Source of the DNA: RH-AL1 sp965198485
GTDB taxonomy: Bacteria; Pseudomonadota; Alphaproteobacteria; Rhizobiales; Beijerinckiaceae
Direction: 5' to 3'
NCBI GenBank assembly: GCA_965198485.1
Contig: CBDAPQ010000005.1
Span: 3,348,001 to 3,412,000, forward strand
DNA length: 64,000 nt
Within the stretch, counting starts at the first letter, position 1, and each line of letters begins with the position of its first letter. The notes beneath the pieces were generated by a model. The model was not told the origin of the DNA. It was given only the letters and a program-made list of their open reading frames with translations, and searched no databases. Shown here in pieces: positions 7,207 to 17,448 of the stretch. A program made the translations under genes and the position numbers.

Positions 7207-7902
7207 TCATTCAAAAAACGATGATATCGCGTTCGGAAATCGCGACGCTACTGCCGCAGTCTGCATGTTTAGATGTCGCTGCTCCAGCTCTTCTATATGC
7301 TGACGAAATTCTTCACACACTAGAACTTCATTTTTCGAGAGCAACACACGATTAGCATCGAAAATCGCTAATATCTTTCTGTTATTCGGAATGATAGTCG
7401 ATAAGGCTTTTCTTTTCCACACGTCAGCTATTTCGCTTTCCGGATTGTGTCGATAGTCACGATCCGGATTGTATCGATCGAAAATGGATTTATTTTCGTC
7501 TAAGGCAGGCAAGATCGCTTTCCGTGCCTCAACTCTCGTGCTGTAAGGTACAGCTCCAAATACCGCTGCGATTTTCTTCAAGTGACCAGACTTCCAACTT
7601 AATACCAGAGTATCGGTGAAAATATCTGGAGCTTTATCTACAGTCGTGTGGCAGGTGCTACAGAGCAAAATCAGATTATCGAAATGTCCCCTCATTTCTA
7701 ATGCCAAGCTTGCGTTGCCTCGAGGACCATCGTCTTTTGCTGCAAAAACGTGAGCCATTTCAGCAATGTGAAGGGTGGTGCCGTCGATCTCGCGAAAAAG
7801 CTTCGTATTGCACGCAGGATTCTGACAAAATCCTGCTGATCCGGCAAAGAGCCGAAGTTCAGTATTTTTATTCGGTGAAGCTTTCCCTCGACTGCAACTC
7901 AC
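7207..7902 (-). CDS. HNH endonuclease
   Basis: A 231-residue protein. The HNH/zinc site can be followed: C26-x4-C31 (CQNPAC), IAEMAH with H51, N76 in FDNLILLC, then C81-x2-C84-H85 (CSTCH). After the nuclease come about 130 residues with charged helices (VWKRKALSTIIPNNRKILAIF and EEFRQHIEELEQRHL), probably a sensing or partner domain. The GTG start at 7902 is three bases from the uvrB stop, so the gene may be read through from uvrB. It is the first gene of the three-gene AT-rich operon. HNH nucleases are frequent effectors of anti-phage systems. The target is not known. Confidence 0.75.
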   Translation of the reverse strand: MSCSRGKASPNKNTELRLFAGSAGFCQNPACNTKLFREIDGTTLHIAEMAHVFAAKDDGPRGNASLALEMRGHFDNLILLCSTCHTTVDKAPDIFTDTLVLSWKSGHLKKIAAVFGAVPYSTRVEARKAILPALDENKSIFDRYNPDRDYRHNPESEIADVWKRKALSTIIPNNRKILAIFDANRVLLSKNEVLVCEEFRQHIEELEQRHLNMQTAAVASRFPNAISSFFE

Positions 7903-7905
7903 GGC

Positions 7906-10698
<2,793 letters not shown>

Positions 10699-10758
10699 TC
10701 CCCGACTATGGGCCAGACTCCGGCGCGTTGAAAGCCGCCGACGACCGCGACACCGACG

Positions 10759-11010
10759 TCAATCGGCGCTGGGCAGGCGGCGGATGGTGAACTCGATCTG
10801 GCCGTCGCTCAGCTCGCGCCAGAACTCGATCTCGGTCATGTAGGCGGCCTTCGGAAAGGCGTCGAACCATTCGTGGGCCTTGGCGCGGGCTTCCTGGCGC
10901 GGCAGCGTGTAGGTCTCGCGCCGCCACAGACCGCTCGGCTGGGCCTTGCCCCGGCTCTTCTCGCCGAGGCGTCGCGCCAGCGTTGCGGGCGTCTTGCGCT
11001 CTTCCATCAT
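10759..11010 (-). CDS. Conserved small hypothetical protein
   Basis: An 83-residue product using ATG 11010 (the next codon is also ATG). Upstream in-frame codons to 11139 look non-coding. The protein is basic at the N-terminus (TLARRLGEKSRGK) and has a compact middle (LPRQEARAKAHEWFDAFPKA) and end (MTEIEFWRELSDGQIEFTIR). It is soluble with no recognisable catalytic motif. It lies just upstream of uvrB in the same direction, with a 60-base gap, so the two could be co-transcribed. Confidence 0.6.
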   Translation of the reverse strand: MMEERKTPATLARRLGEKSRGKAQPSGLWRRETYTLPRQEARAKAHEWFDAFPKAAYMTEIEFWRELSDGQIEFTIRRLPSAD

Positions 11011-11158
11011 GCCGTGAACTCCCGCGGCCGAATGGGCCGGTACGCGCCTGCCCGCGCCGATTGCGGCAGCGAGGAGGCGGCAACGATAGCCCGGCGGCAG
11101 CGAAACGCCAACGGCGCGCCGGCCGATCGTCGGCGGCAAGGTGAACGAGGCCAGCGCT

Positions 11159-11695
11159 TCAGCGCATCCCCTTCATGTCCATGCCATCCTTGCCCTCTTG
11201 CTTGGCCGCGCCGCTCTCGGCCCCGGGCACGCTCTTGGTCCCGGGGGCCACCTTGGCCGCCATGCCGCCGACGACGAAGGTCACCGGCACCGTGCCGGCA
11301 TGCTTGAAGGTGAGGGAGCCCTCGACGGTCTCGCCCTCCTTCAGCTGCGCCTTGGGATTGAGGAACATGAGATGGACGCCGCCGGGCCGCAGGGTCACCG
11401 TGGCGCCCGGCGCGATGGCGAGCCCATCGTCGAGGCGGCGCATCTCCATGACCCCGTTCTTCATCGTCATGGTGTGGACCTGCCCTTCCGGCGCCATCGT
11501 CAGGCGCGCCGAGACCAGCGTGTCGGGCTCCTTGCCGGTGTTGGTGAGGGTGGCGTAGCCGCCGGCGACCGGCGCCGATCTGGGCGTGGCTCTCAGCCAG
11601 GGATGGGAAATGGAGATGGGCGCGTCCGCTGCGAAGGCGGGGACGACGAGGAGGGTCGCCATGGCGAGCGCGGCGGAAACAGCGGTGGTTCTCAT
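11159..11695 (-). CDS. Periplasmic copper chaperone of the PCu(A)C family
   Basis: A 178-residue exported protein. The signal peptide ends PAFAADA. The PCu(A)C copper site is seen as VHTMTMKNGVMEMR followed about 20 residues later by GGVHLMFL, giving the His/Met ligand set (H-x-M, M, H-x-M). These proteins deliver Cu(I) to the CuA or CuB site of cytochrome oxidase. The C-terminal tail is rich in Gly, Lys, Met and Asp (GKDGMDMKGM), a possible extra metal-binding segment. No SCO or oxidase genes are adjacent, so its client is not shown. Confidence 0.88.
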   Translation of the reverse strand: MRTTAVSAALAMATLLVVPAFAADAPISISHPWLRATPRSAPVAGGYATLTNTGKEPDTLVSARLTMAPEGQVHTMTMKNGVMEMRRLDDGLAIAPGATVTLRPGGVHLMFLNPKAQLKEGETVEGSLTFKHAGTVPVTFVVGGMAAKVAPGTKSVPGAESGAAKQEGKDGMDMKGMR

Positions 11696-11788
11696 GGGAA
11701 TGGTCCTGCGATCACGTCGGTCCTGCGCTGTGCGTCTTACCCTCCAGACCCGATCAGGCGTGCGATCGATCCGGCCTATCGTTCGAGC

Positions 11789-12172
11789 TCACGATGTCGT
11801 CGAGCGTCCCAGCTCGGCCGGGTCGGAGGCAGGCGAGCGCGAGAGCATGATCTCGGCGATCTTGTCCCGATGCTCCGTCCCCCACTCGCACAGCGGCATC
11901 AACGCTCGTGCCAGCGTCATGCCGAATGCCGTCATCGTGTAATCGACCACCGGCGGTACCCGCTGGTAGTCGTGGCGGATGATTACGTCCGCCGCGGCGA
12001 GTTCGCGCAACTGCTGGATCAGCACTTTCTCGCTTACGCCTACGACCAACCGCTTGAGGTTGCCGAAACGCTTGGGCCCCGAAGTGAGGTGATACAGGAT
12101 CAAGGGTTTCCACTTGCCGCCCATCACGGCAAGCGCGGCATCGAGGCCGCACGGGGATACTTCGGTGCTCAT
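11789..12172 (-). CDS. HxlR-family transcriptional regulator
   Basis: A 127-residue winged-helix regulator of the HxlR type. It starts with a single cysteine before the helix (PCGLDAALAVMGGKWKPLIL), then FGNLKRLVVGVSEKVLIQQL for the recognition region and a wing with VDYTMTAFG. HxlR proteins often sense electrophiles or oxidants through that N-terminal Cys and repress a divergently transcribed oxidoreductase. Here the neighbour, starting 90 bases away on the other strand, is a short-chain dehydrogenase, which fits that pattern. The inducer is unknown. Confidence 0.9.
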   Translation of the reverse strand: MSTEVSPCGLDAALAVMGGKWKPLILYHLTSGPKRFGNLKRLVVGVSEKVLIQQLRELAAADVIIRHDYQRVPPVVDYTMTAFGMTLARALMPLCEWGTEHRDKIAEIMLSRSPASDPAELGRSTTS

Positions 12173-12183
12173 GGAGACGCCCT

Positions 12184-12208
12184 GTAGTTACCTTGAGGTC
12201 AGTACTAC
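12184..12208. promoter_or_regulatory. Possible HxlR operator
   Basis: In the 89-base divergent gap, GTAGT (12184-12188) and ACTAC (12204-12208) are inverted, and an inner ACCTTGAGGT (12190-12199) is near-palindromic, though the two symmetries have slightly different centres. The location fits an operator shared by the HxlR and SDR genes. Confidence 0.3.
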
Positions 12209-12261
12209 CATCAACGGCAGCTCCGGTCCATATCGCTCCCGACAACAAGCGGGAGACAAAC

Positions 12262-13011
12262 ATGGGCAAGCTTGAAGGCAAGGTCGCAATCATCACGGGC
12301 GCCAACAGCGGCATCGGCTTGGCGAGCGCCAAACGGTTTGCGAGCGAAGGCGCGCGCGTGTTCATGACCGGTCGTCGACAGGCCGAACTCGACACGGCGG
12401 TGGCGGAGGTCGGCCATGATGCGCGCGGGGTTCAGGGCGACGTCGCAAGCCTCGCCGACCTCGACCGGCTGTACAAGGTCGTGCGCGAGGAGGCTGGACG
12501 GATCGACGTTCTGCTCGCCAACGCCGGCGCCGGCGAGTTCATGCCGCTCGCTGCCATCACCGAAGAACACTACGACCGCACCTTCGCGACCAACGTCAAG
12601 GGCACGCTGTTCACGGTGCAGAAAGCGTTGCCGCTCCTGCGCGACGGCGCGTCGGTCATCCTGACCGGGTCGACGACCGGCACCACGGGCGGGCCGTCGT
12701 TCAGCGTGTACAGCGCCAGCAAGGCGGCGATCCGCAACTTCGCCCGGAGCTGGATCCAGGATCTGGCTCCGCGTCGCATCCGAGTGAATGTGCTTGTTCC
12801 CGGGGCGACCTCGACCCCGGGCCTGCATGGGCTCACTCACACGGACGAGCAGCATCGTGCCTTCGTGGCTGCCCTGGAAGCGGCAGCACCGCTCGGCCGC
12901 ATGGGGAGCCCGGACGAGATCGCCAACGCCGCGCTGTTCCTCGCGTCGGACGAGAGCAGCTTCGTCAACGGCAGCGAGTTGTTCGCCGATGGTGGTTCGG
13001 CGCAGATCTGA
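12262..13011 (+). CDS. SDR-family NAD(P)-dependent oxidoreductase
   Basis: A 249-residue classical short-chain dehydrogenase. The cofactor motif is TGANSGIG (near residue 13), the NAG motif is in LLANAGAG, the catalytic Ser lies in ILTGSTTGT, and Tyr-x3-Lys is YSASK. The end (FVNGSELFADGGSAQI) is typical of the family. TGRRQ after the second strand suggests NADP preference. Start ATG 12262 has a strong site (gggaga); the upstream codons to 12193 are not needed. It is divergent from an HxlR regulator, which probably controls it. The substrate cannot be deduced. Confidence 0.92.
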   Translation: MGKLEGKVAIITGANSGIGLASAKRFASEGARVFMTGRRQAELDTAVAEVGHDARGVQGDVASLADLDRLYKVVREEAGRIDVLLANAGAGEFMPLAAITEEHYDRTFATNVKGTLFTVQKALPLLRDGASVILTGSTTGTTGGPSFSVYSASKAAIRNFARSWIQDLAPRRIRVNVLVPGATSTPGLHGLTHTDEQHRAFVAALEAAAPLGRMGSPDEIANAALFLASDESSFVNGSELFADGGSAQI

Positions 13012-13233
13012 CTCGAGCCCTGCACCGATCGGGCGAACCCGGAACGCGACGACGGCGGCGAGAGCGACCAGCGAGGCCGAGCTTCGCGCGAGCTTGTCAT
13101 CACGGGTCGCGACGCGGAGGGAAGTCCTTCAGGCGGCAGTACACGGCCTCGCGCGCCAGCGATCTTCGGTGTGCAGGTCGTCGTGGCGGATCGGGCGCTT
13201 GCGGGAGCGTGTGCCGGGCATCGAGCGAGACGC

Positions 13234-14040
13234 TCACGCGAGCTCGTAGGCCCAGATTCGGAAGCCGCGCAATTGGTGAGGGCCGAACGAGTTGATCAGC
13301 GGCACGTCGGCGGCATCGCGGCCGCGGGCGACGACGAGCCGACCGATGCGCGGGATGTTGTTGCGCGGATCGAAGGTCCGCCAGCTGCCGCCGACGAACA
13401 CCTCGATCCAGGCGGAATAATCCATCGGATCGACGACCGGCACGCCGATGTCGCCGAGGTAGCCGTTCACGTAGCGTGCCGGCATGTTCATGCAGCGGCA
13501 CAGCGCGATGGCGAGATGGGCGAAGTCGCGACAGACGCCGCGGCGCCCCAGGTAGACGTCGTGCGCCGAGCGCCGCGAGTCGGGGGACTGATAATCGAAG
13601 GTGATGTGCCCGTGGGCGAAGTCGCAGATCGCCTGGGCGCGGCCCCAGCCCGGCGGCACGTTGCCGAACAGGTCCCAGGCGATCTGGCTCAGCTTGTCGG
13701 TCTCGCAGTACCGGCTGCCCATGAGAAACCCCAGGCACTCGTCGGGCAGCTCGGCGACAGGTGTCTCGACGGCGTCGGCGACGACGGGATCGTGGGCGCC
13801 GCTGTCGGTGATCGCTCCGTCGCCCCACAGCTGGATATCGCCGGCGGGCGCGGTGAAGCGGCGGCAGGTGTTGCCGTAGAGATCGTGATAGGTAGTCGTC
13901 GGCACACTTGGTACCGTGTGCGAACTTTCCGGCTCGCGCGCGTCGGCGGCGGCGCGCTCATCACGCACGCTCAGCATGGTCACCATCGGCGTCGGCTGCG
14001 TGCAATTCAGTGTGATGTCGTAGCCATATCTGATCAGCAT
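13234..14040 (-). CDS. Transglutaminase-like domain protein
   Basis: A 268-residue protein with an N-terminal beta domain and a transglutaminase-like core. The nucleophile region is GVCRDFAHLAIALCR. The third-residue region is FDPRNN. Where the histidine of the triad is expected (HAW in most members), the sequence reads YSAWIEVFVGG, so a Ser stands in its place. The subfamily may therefore work differently or be non-catalytic. There is no signal peptide. It is divergent from the DUF309 gene, with 27 bases between the starts. Confidence 0.8.
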   Translation of the reverse strand: MLIRYGYDITLNCTQPTPMVTMLSVRDERAAADAREPESSHTVPSVPTTTYHDLYGNTCRRFTAPAGDIQLWGDGAITDSGAHDPVVADAVETPVAELPDECLGFLMGSRYCETDKLSQIAWDLFGNVPPGWGRAQAICDFAHGHITFDYQSPDSRRSAHDVYLGRRGVCRDFAHLAIALCRCMNMPARYVNGYLGDIGVPVVDPMDYSAWIEVFVGGSWRTFDPRNNIPRIGRLVVARGRDAADVPLINSFGPHQLRGFRIWAYELA

Positions 14041-14067
14041 GCGCGTTTCCCGGAGGCGAGAGCACGA

Positions 14068-14637
14068 GTGCCGAAGCCATGGACAAGCTTAACAGAAGAT
14101 GGCCCCGCGCGTTCGCCTTTCGCGAGGCGGCCGCGAGGGCCCTTGTCGACGCCGGGCCGTCTGCTGCCCGAAAGAGCGTTTCCGACCTATGCCTATCTGC
14201 CCGGCCGCCATCCGCACCCGGTGCGCGACCCTGACGGTCACAGCTACGGCCTAGGCGAGGCCACGCGCGATGCGGACGGCCTGCGCTGGGGTCTCGACCT
14301 TTTCAACCACGGATATCCGTGGGAGGCGCATGAGGCGTGGGAGCCGATGTGGTTTGCCGCCGAACGAGGCTCCGCGCTCCGATCCCTCTACAAGGGTCTG
14401 ATCCTGCTCGCGGCCGCGAGTGTGAAGATCCGTGAGGGCAAGGGAGCCCCTGCCCTGAGGCACGCCGAGCGCGCCGCCGCCCTGCTTCGCCGCGCCACCG
14501 GCGATGCCGCCGAAATGCTTCGGGCTGCGGCCGGGCTGACGCCGAGCGCCCTCGCCGGCAGAGTGGAGATGTCCTTCTGTGGGCCGCTCCGCGCGCATGG
14601 CACGGCCGACCCGAACCTCGTCATCGAGGCGCCGTGA
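14068..14637 (+). CDS. DUF309-domain protein
   Basis: A 189-residue protein containing the DUF309 signature: LFNHGYPWEAHEAWEPMW, a His/Glu-rich helix, followed by KGLILLAAASVKIREGKG. The family is a small all-helical fold of unknown function whose conserved His and Glu residues suggest metal binding. The start was set at GTG 14068 because of an appropriately spaced ggagg; the frame is open far upstream (to 13171), but that part overlaps the transglutaminase gene antisense and is not real coding. It may share a promoter region with the divergent transglutaminase-like gene. Confidence 0.75.
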   Translation: MPKPWTSLTEDGPARSPFARRPRGPLSTPGRLLPERAFPTYAYLPGRHPHPVRDPDGHSYGLGEATRDADGLRWGLDLFNHGYPWEAHEAWEPMWFAAERGSALRSLYKGLILLAAASVKIREGKGAPALRHAERAAALLRRATGDAAEMLRAAAGLTPSALAGRVEMSFCGPLRAHGTADPNLVIEAP

Positions 14638-14644
14638 CGAGCGT

Positions 14645-15403
14645 TCAGGCCGGGGCCTGGAAGCGCAGCACGCGGTCGCTCGGGAAATCGTAGAGCGCGC
14701 CGGTCTCCTGCGAGCTCGGCAGGCACAGCGCGACGATCCTGGGCGCCAGCTCCGCCGGCGTGCGCAGCGTCGCCGGGTCCTCGCCCGGCATCGCCTGGGC
14801 GCGCATGGCGGTGCGCAGCGGGCCGGGGTTCACCGCCATGACGCGCACCTTCGAGACGTTCATCGTCTCGGCGGCGTAGGTCCGCACCAGCGTGTCGACG
14901 GCGCTCTTGGTGATGGCGTAGGGGCCCCAATAGGCCTTCATGTCGGCGCGGTGCGCGGCGCCCGAGGTTAGCATGACGACGCGGCCGGCGTCCGAGGCGC
15001 GCAGCAGCGGGTCGAGCGCGCGGATCAGGCGCAGGTTGGCGGTGACGTTGGTGGCCAGCACCTGGTCCCATTGCCGGGGCTCGACCTGGGCCAGCGGCGT
15101 CAGCGGCCCGAGCATGCCGCCGTTGCCGACGAAGACGTCGAGCCGGTGCCAGCGCGCGGCGATGGCCTGGCCGAGCCGGTCGAGGCCGGCGCCGTCCTTG
15201 AGGTCGCACGGCACCAGCGTGGCCTGCGAGCCGACAGCGCGGATCGCGTCGTCGAGTTCTTCCAGCGCGCCCTGGGTGCGGGCCAGCGCCACCACGTGGG
15301 CGCCGGCTTCGGCCAGCGCCAACGCCGTGGCGTAGCCGATGCCGCGGGAGGCGCCGGTGACGAGCGCGACGCGCTCGGCGGAGGGCTTGAGATCGTTGGG
15401 CAT
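14645..15403 (-). CDS. SDR-family oxidoreductase
   Basis: A 252-residue short-chain dehydrogenase with TGASRGIG at the cofactor site, FVGNGGMLG in the NNAG position, VMLTSGAAH carrying the Ser, and YWGPYAITKSAVD giving Tyr-x3-Lys. It lies downstream of purF in the same direction, an arrangement seen in other alphaproteobacteria. The 154-base gap contains a repeat element, so co-transcription is uncertain. Substrate unknown. Confidence 0.92.
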   Translation of the reverse strand: MPNDLKPSAERVALVTGASRGIGYATALALAEAGAHVVALARTQGALEELDDAIRAVGSQATLVPCDLKDGAGLDRLGQAIAARWHRLDVFVGNGGMLGPLTPLAQVEPRQWDQVLATNVTANLRLIRALDPLLRASDAGRVVMLTSGAAHRADMKAYWGPYAITKSAVDTLVRTYAAETMNVSKVRVMAVNPGPLRTAMRAQAMPGEDPATLRTPAELAPRIVALCLPSSQETGALYDFPSDRVLRFQAPA

Positions 15404-15450
15404 GCGCTGTCCGGCGACGGGAGCGCGGGTTTAGCCGTATGTTTCAGCCT

Positions 15451-15553
15451 TGTCATTCCGGGGGCACCGCAAGCGAACCCGGAACCGTGAGCGTCACCGA
15501 AGACCGAGACGTTCACCGGTTTCGGATCTCCGCTTCGCTCCGTCCGGAATGAC
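15451..15553. repeat. Intergenic repeat family A, copy 1
   Basis: A roughly 100-base element starting tcattccgggggc and ending tccggaatga, so its ends are inverted. Internal landmarks are gcgaacccggaacc and ggatctccgcttcgctcc. Related copies lie at 20746-20847 and, reversed, at 48308-48402. Such elements fold as long hairpins and occur between genes. Confidence 0.75.
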
Positions 15554-15557
15554 GAGC

Positions 15558-17042
15558 CTAACCCGCCTCCGCCAGCAGCGACAGCTGGCTCCTGTGCTCG
15601 CCGATGACGTCGGTGAGGTAGGTCGGGTAGTCGCCGGTGAAGCAATGGTCGGTGAACTGCGGGCGGACCGGGTCGCGGCGCGTCTCGCCCATGGCGCGGT
15701 AGACGCCCTCGACCGAGAGGAAGGCCAGCGAATCGCAGCCGATATACTCGCGCATCTCGTCCAGTGAGTGCGTGGCGGCGAGTAGCTTCTCGCGCTCGGG
15801 CGTGTCGATCCCGTAATAGTCGGGATGGGTGATCGGTGGCGACGAGATGCGGAAGTGGATTTCGCGGGCGCCCGCCTCGCGCATCATCCGAACGATCTTC
15901 ACCGAGGTCGTGCCGCGCACGATCGAATCATCGAGCAGCACGATCCGCTTGCCGGCGACGACGGACTTGTTGGCGCTGTGCTTCATGCGCACGCCGCTCT
16001 CGCGATGCGACTGCGTCGGCTGGATGAAGGTGCGCCCGACGTAGTGGTTGCGGATGATGCCGAGCTCGAACGGGATGCCCGAGGCCTGCGAATAGCCGAT
16101 CGCCGCCGGCACGCCGCTGTCGGGCACGGGGATCACCACGTCGGCGTCGATCGAGGTCTCGCGCGCGAGTTCCGCGCCCATCGCCTTGCGCACGCCGTAG
16201 ACCGGGCGGCCATGCACCACGGAATCCGGCCTTGCGAAGTAGATGTACTCGAAGATGCAGGGGCGCGACGCGATGCGCGGGAACGGCCGCAGGCTCTCGA
16301 CACCGCTCTCGGTGATGACGACGATCTCGCCGTTCTCGACGTCGCGCACGAAGCGGGCGCCAATGATGTCGAGCGCGCAGGTCTCCGACGCCAGCATGTA
16401 GTGGCCGTCGAGTTCGCCGAGCACGAGAGGCCGAATCCCGAGCGGATCGCGAGCGCCGATCAGCGCCTTGTTGGACAAGGTGACCAGCGCGTACGCGCCC
16501 TCGAGCTCGCGCAGCGCCTCGATGAAGCGCTCGATGACGCGAGCCTTGCGGCTGCGCGCGACAAGGTGGAGGATCACCTCGGTGTCCGAGGTGGACTGGT
16601 AGATGGCGCCGTCGCGGATCAGCTCGCGGCGCAGAGTCAGGCCGTTGGTGAGGTTGCCGTTGTGCGCCACCGCGATACCGCCGGTGTCGAGCTCGGCGAA
16701 GAGCGGCTGCACGTTGCGCAGGATCGTCTCGCCGGTCGTCGAGTAGCGCACGTGGCCGACCGCGGCATTGCCGGGCAGGCGGGCAATGGTCGAGGCCTTG
16801 GAGAAATGGTCGCTGACCAGGCCGAGGCGGCGCTCGGAGTTGAAGCGGTGGCCGTCGAACGCGACGATGCCGGCAGCCTCCTGGCCGCGGTGCTGAAGAG
16901 CGTGGAGCCCGAGAGCGGTGATCGCGGCGGCCTCGGGATGGCCGAAGATGCCGAAGACGCCGCATTCCTCGCGAAGGCGATCGGAGTCGAGATCGCCGTC
17001 GCACGGCCCATACGACTCCTGAGAGCCCGCCTCGTCGATCAT
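15558..17042 (-). CDS. purF: Amidophosphoribosyltransferase
   Basis: First step of de novo purine synthesis: PRPP plus glutamine to phosphoribosylamine. The glutamine nucleophile is the Cys of REECGVFGI (C27 with this start), normally exposed by removal of the propeptide. The Ntn-type glutaminase domain has HRGQEAAGI and YSTTGE. The PRPP loop is IVLLDDSIVRGTTS. Length is 494 residues with ATG 17042; an in-frame TTG at 17099 would add 19. Lower in the chain, FISSPP-type and CDSLAFLS segments match the class with cysteines near the C-terminal half. A downstream SDR gene follows. Confidence 0.96.
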   Translation of the reverse strand: MIDEAGSQESYGPCDGDLDSDRLREECGVFGIFGHPEAAAITALGLHALQHRGQEAAGIVAFDGHRFNSERRLGLVSDHFSKASTIARLPGNAAVGHVRYSTTGETILRNVQPLFAELDTGGIAVAHNGNLTNGLTLRRELIRDGAIYQSTSDTEVILHLVARSRKARVIERFIEALRELEGAYALVTLSNKALIGARDPLGIRPLVLGELDGHYMLASETCALDIIGARFVRDVENGEIVVITESGVESLRPFPRIASRPCIFEYIYFARPDSVVHGRPVYGVRKAMGAELARETSIDADVVIPVPDSGVPAAIGYSQASGIPFELGIIRNHYVGRTFIQPTQSHRESGVRMKHSANKSVVAGKRIVLLDDSIVRGTTSVKIVRMMREAGAREIHFRISSPPITHPDYYGIDTPEREKLLAATHSLDEMREYIGCDSLAFLSVEGVYRAMGETRRDPVRPQFTDHCFTGDYPTYLTDVIGEHRSQLSLLAEAG

Positions 17043-17448
17043 CTCAACCCCGGGCGGAAGACCGGCCGCGCCGACCAGGAGTCGCGGTGTCTCTGCCAAA
17101 CGTCATACGTCGCGAAACCTACATAATCTGAACGGCCGCGAATGCCAGCGTTACTTGCAGCCATGAGCCCTCTGCTAGGCAAGGCCGGCGATCCCGAGAC
17201 CGAGGCTGTCGTGGCCGCTCATGCGCAGGCGAGCGCCGCCTACAAGAACCGGCGTCGCCTGGCCTCGAGGCTGCGGCTCGGCACCGCAACGCCGTTCGAC
17301 GTCGACGGCGACGCCAGGGCCGCGCTCCTCTCGGCGACGTGAGCCCTGAAGGCAATCCTCACCTAGCCTCGCTTCGCCTCGCAAGTTATGATTCGGCTCG
17401 TGCAAGGCCGGCGGGGGTCGGCAACGAGAGCGGGAGCGGCTTCGATCG
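17043..17448. other. Divergent intergenic region between purF and the radical SAM gene
   Basis: About 400 bases. A 66-codon frame (17142-17342, plus strand) with an Ala/Arg-rich product is open but has no ribosome binding site, so it is not called as a gene. Promoters for both flanking genes should be here. No RNA gene is evident. Confidence 0.4.

Noticed and set aside
13171..14067. Long plus-strand open frame reaching back over the transglutaminase gene
   Set aside because: It is antisense to a clear gene and composed of shadow codons; only the DUF309 part from 14068 has a ribosome binding site and a recognisable domain.
17142..17342. 66-codon plus-strand frame between purF and the radical SAM gene
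   Set aside because: No ribosome binding site or recognisable domain; composition fits GC-rich non-coding DNA.
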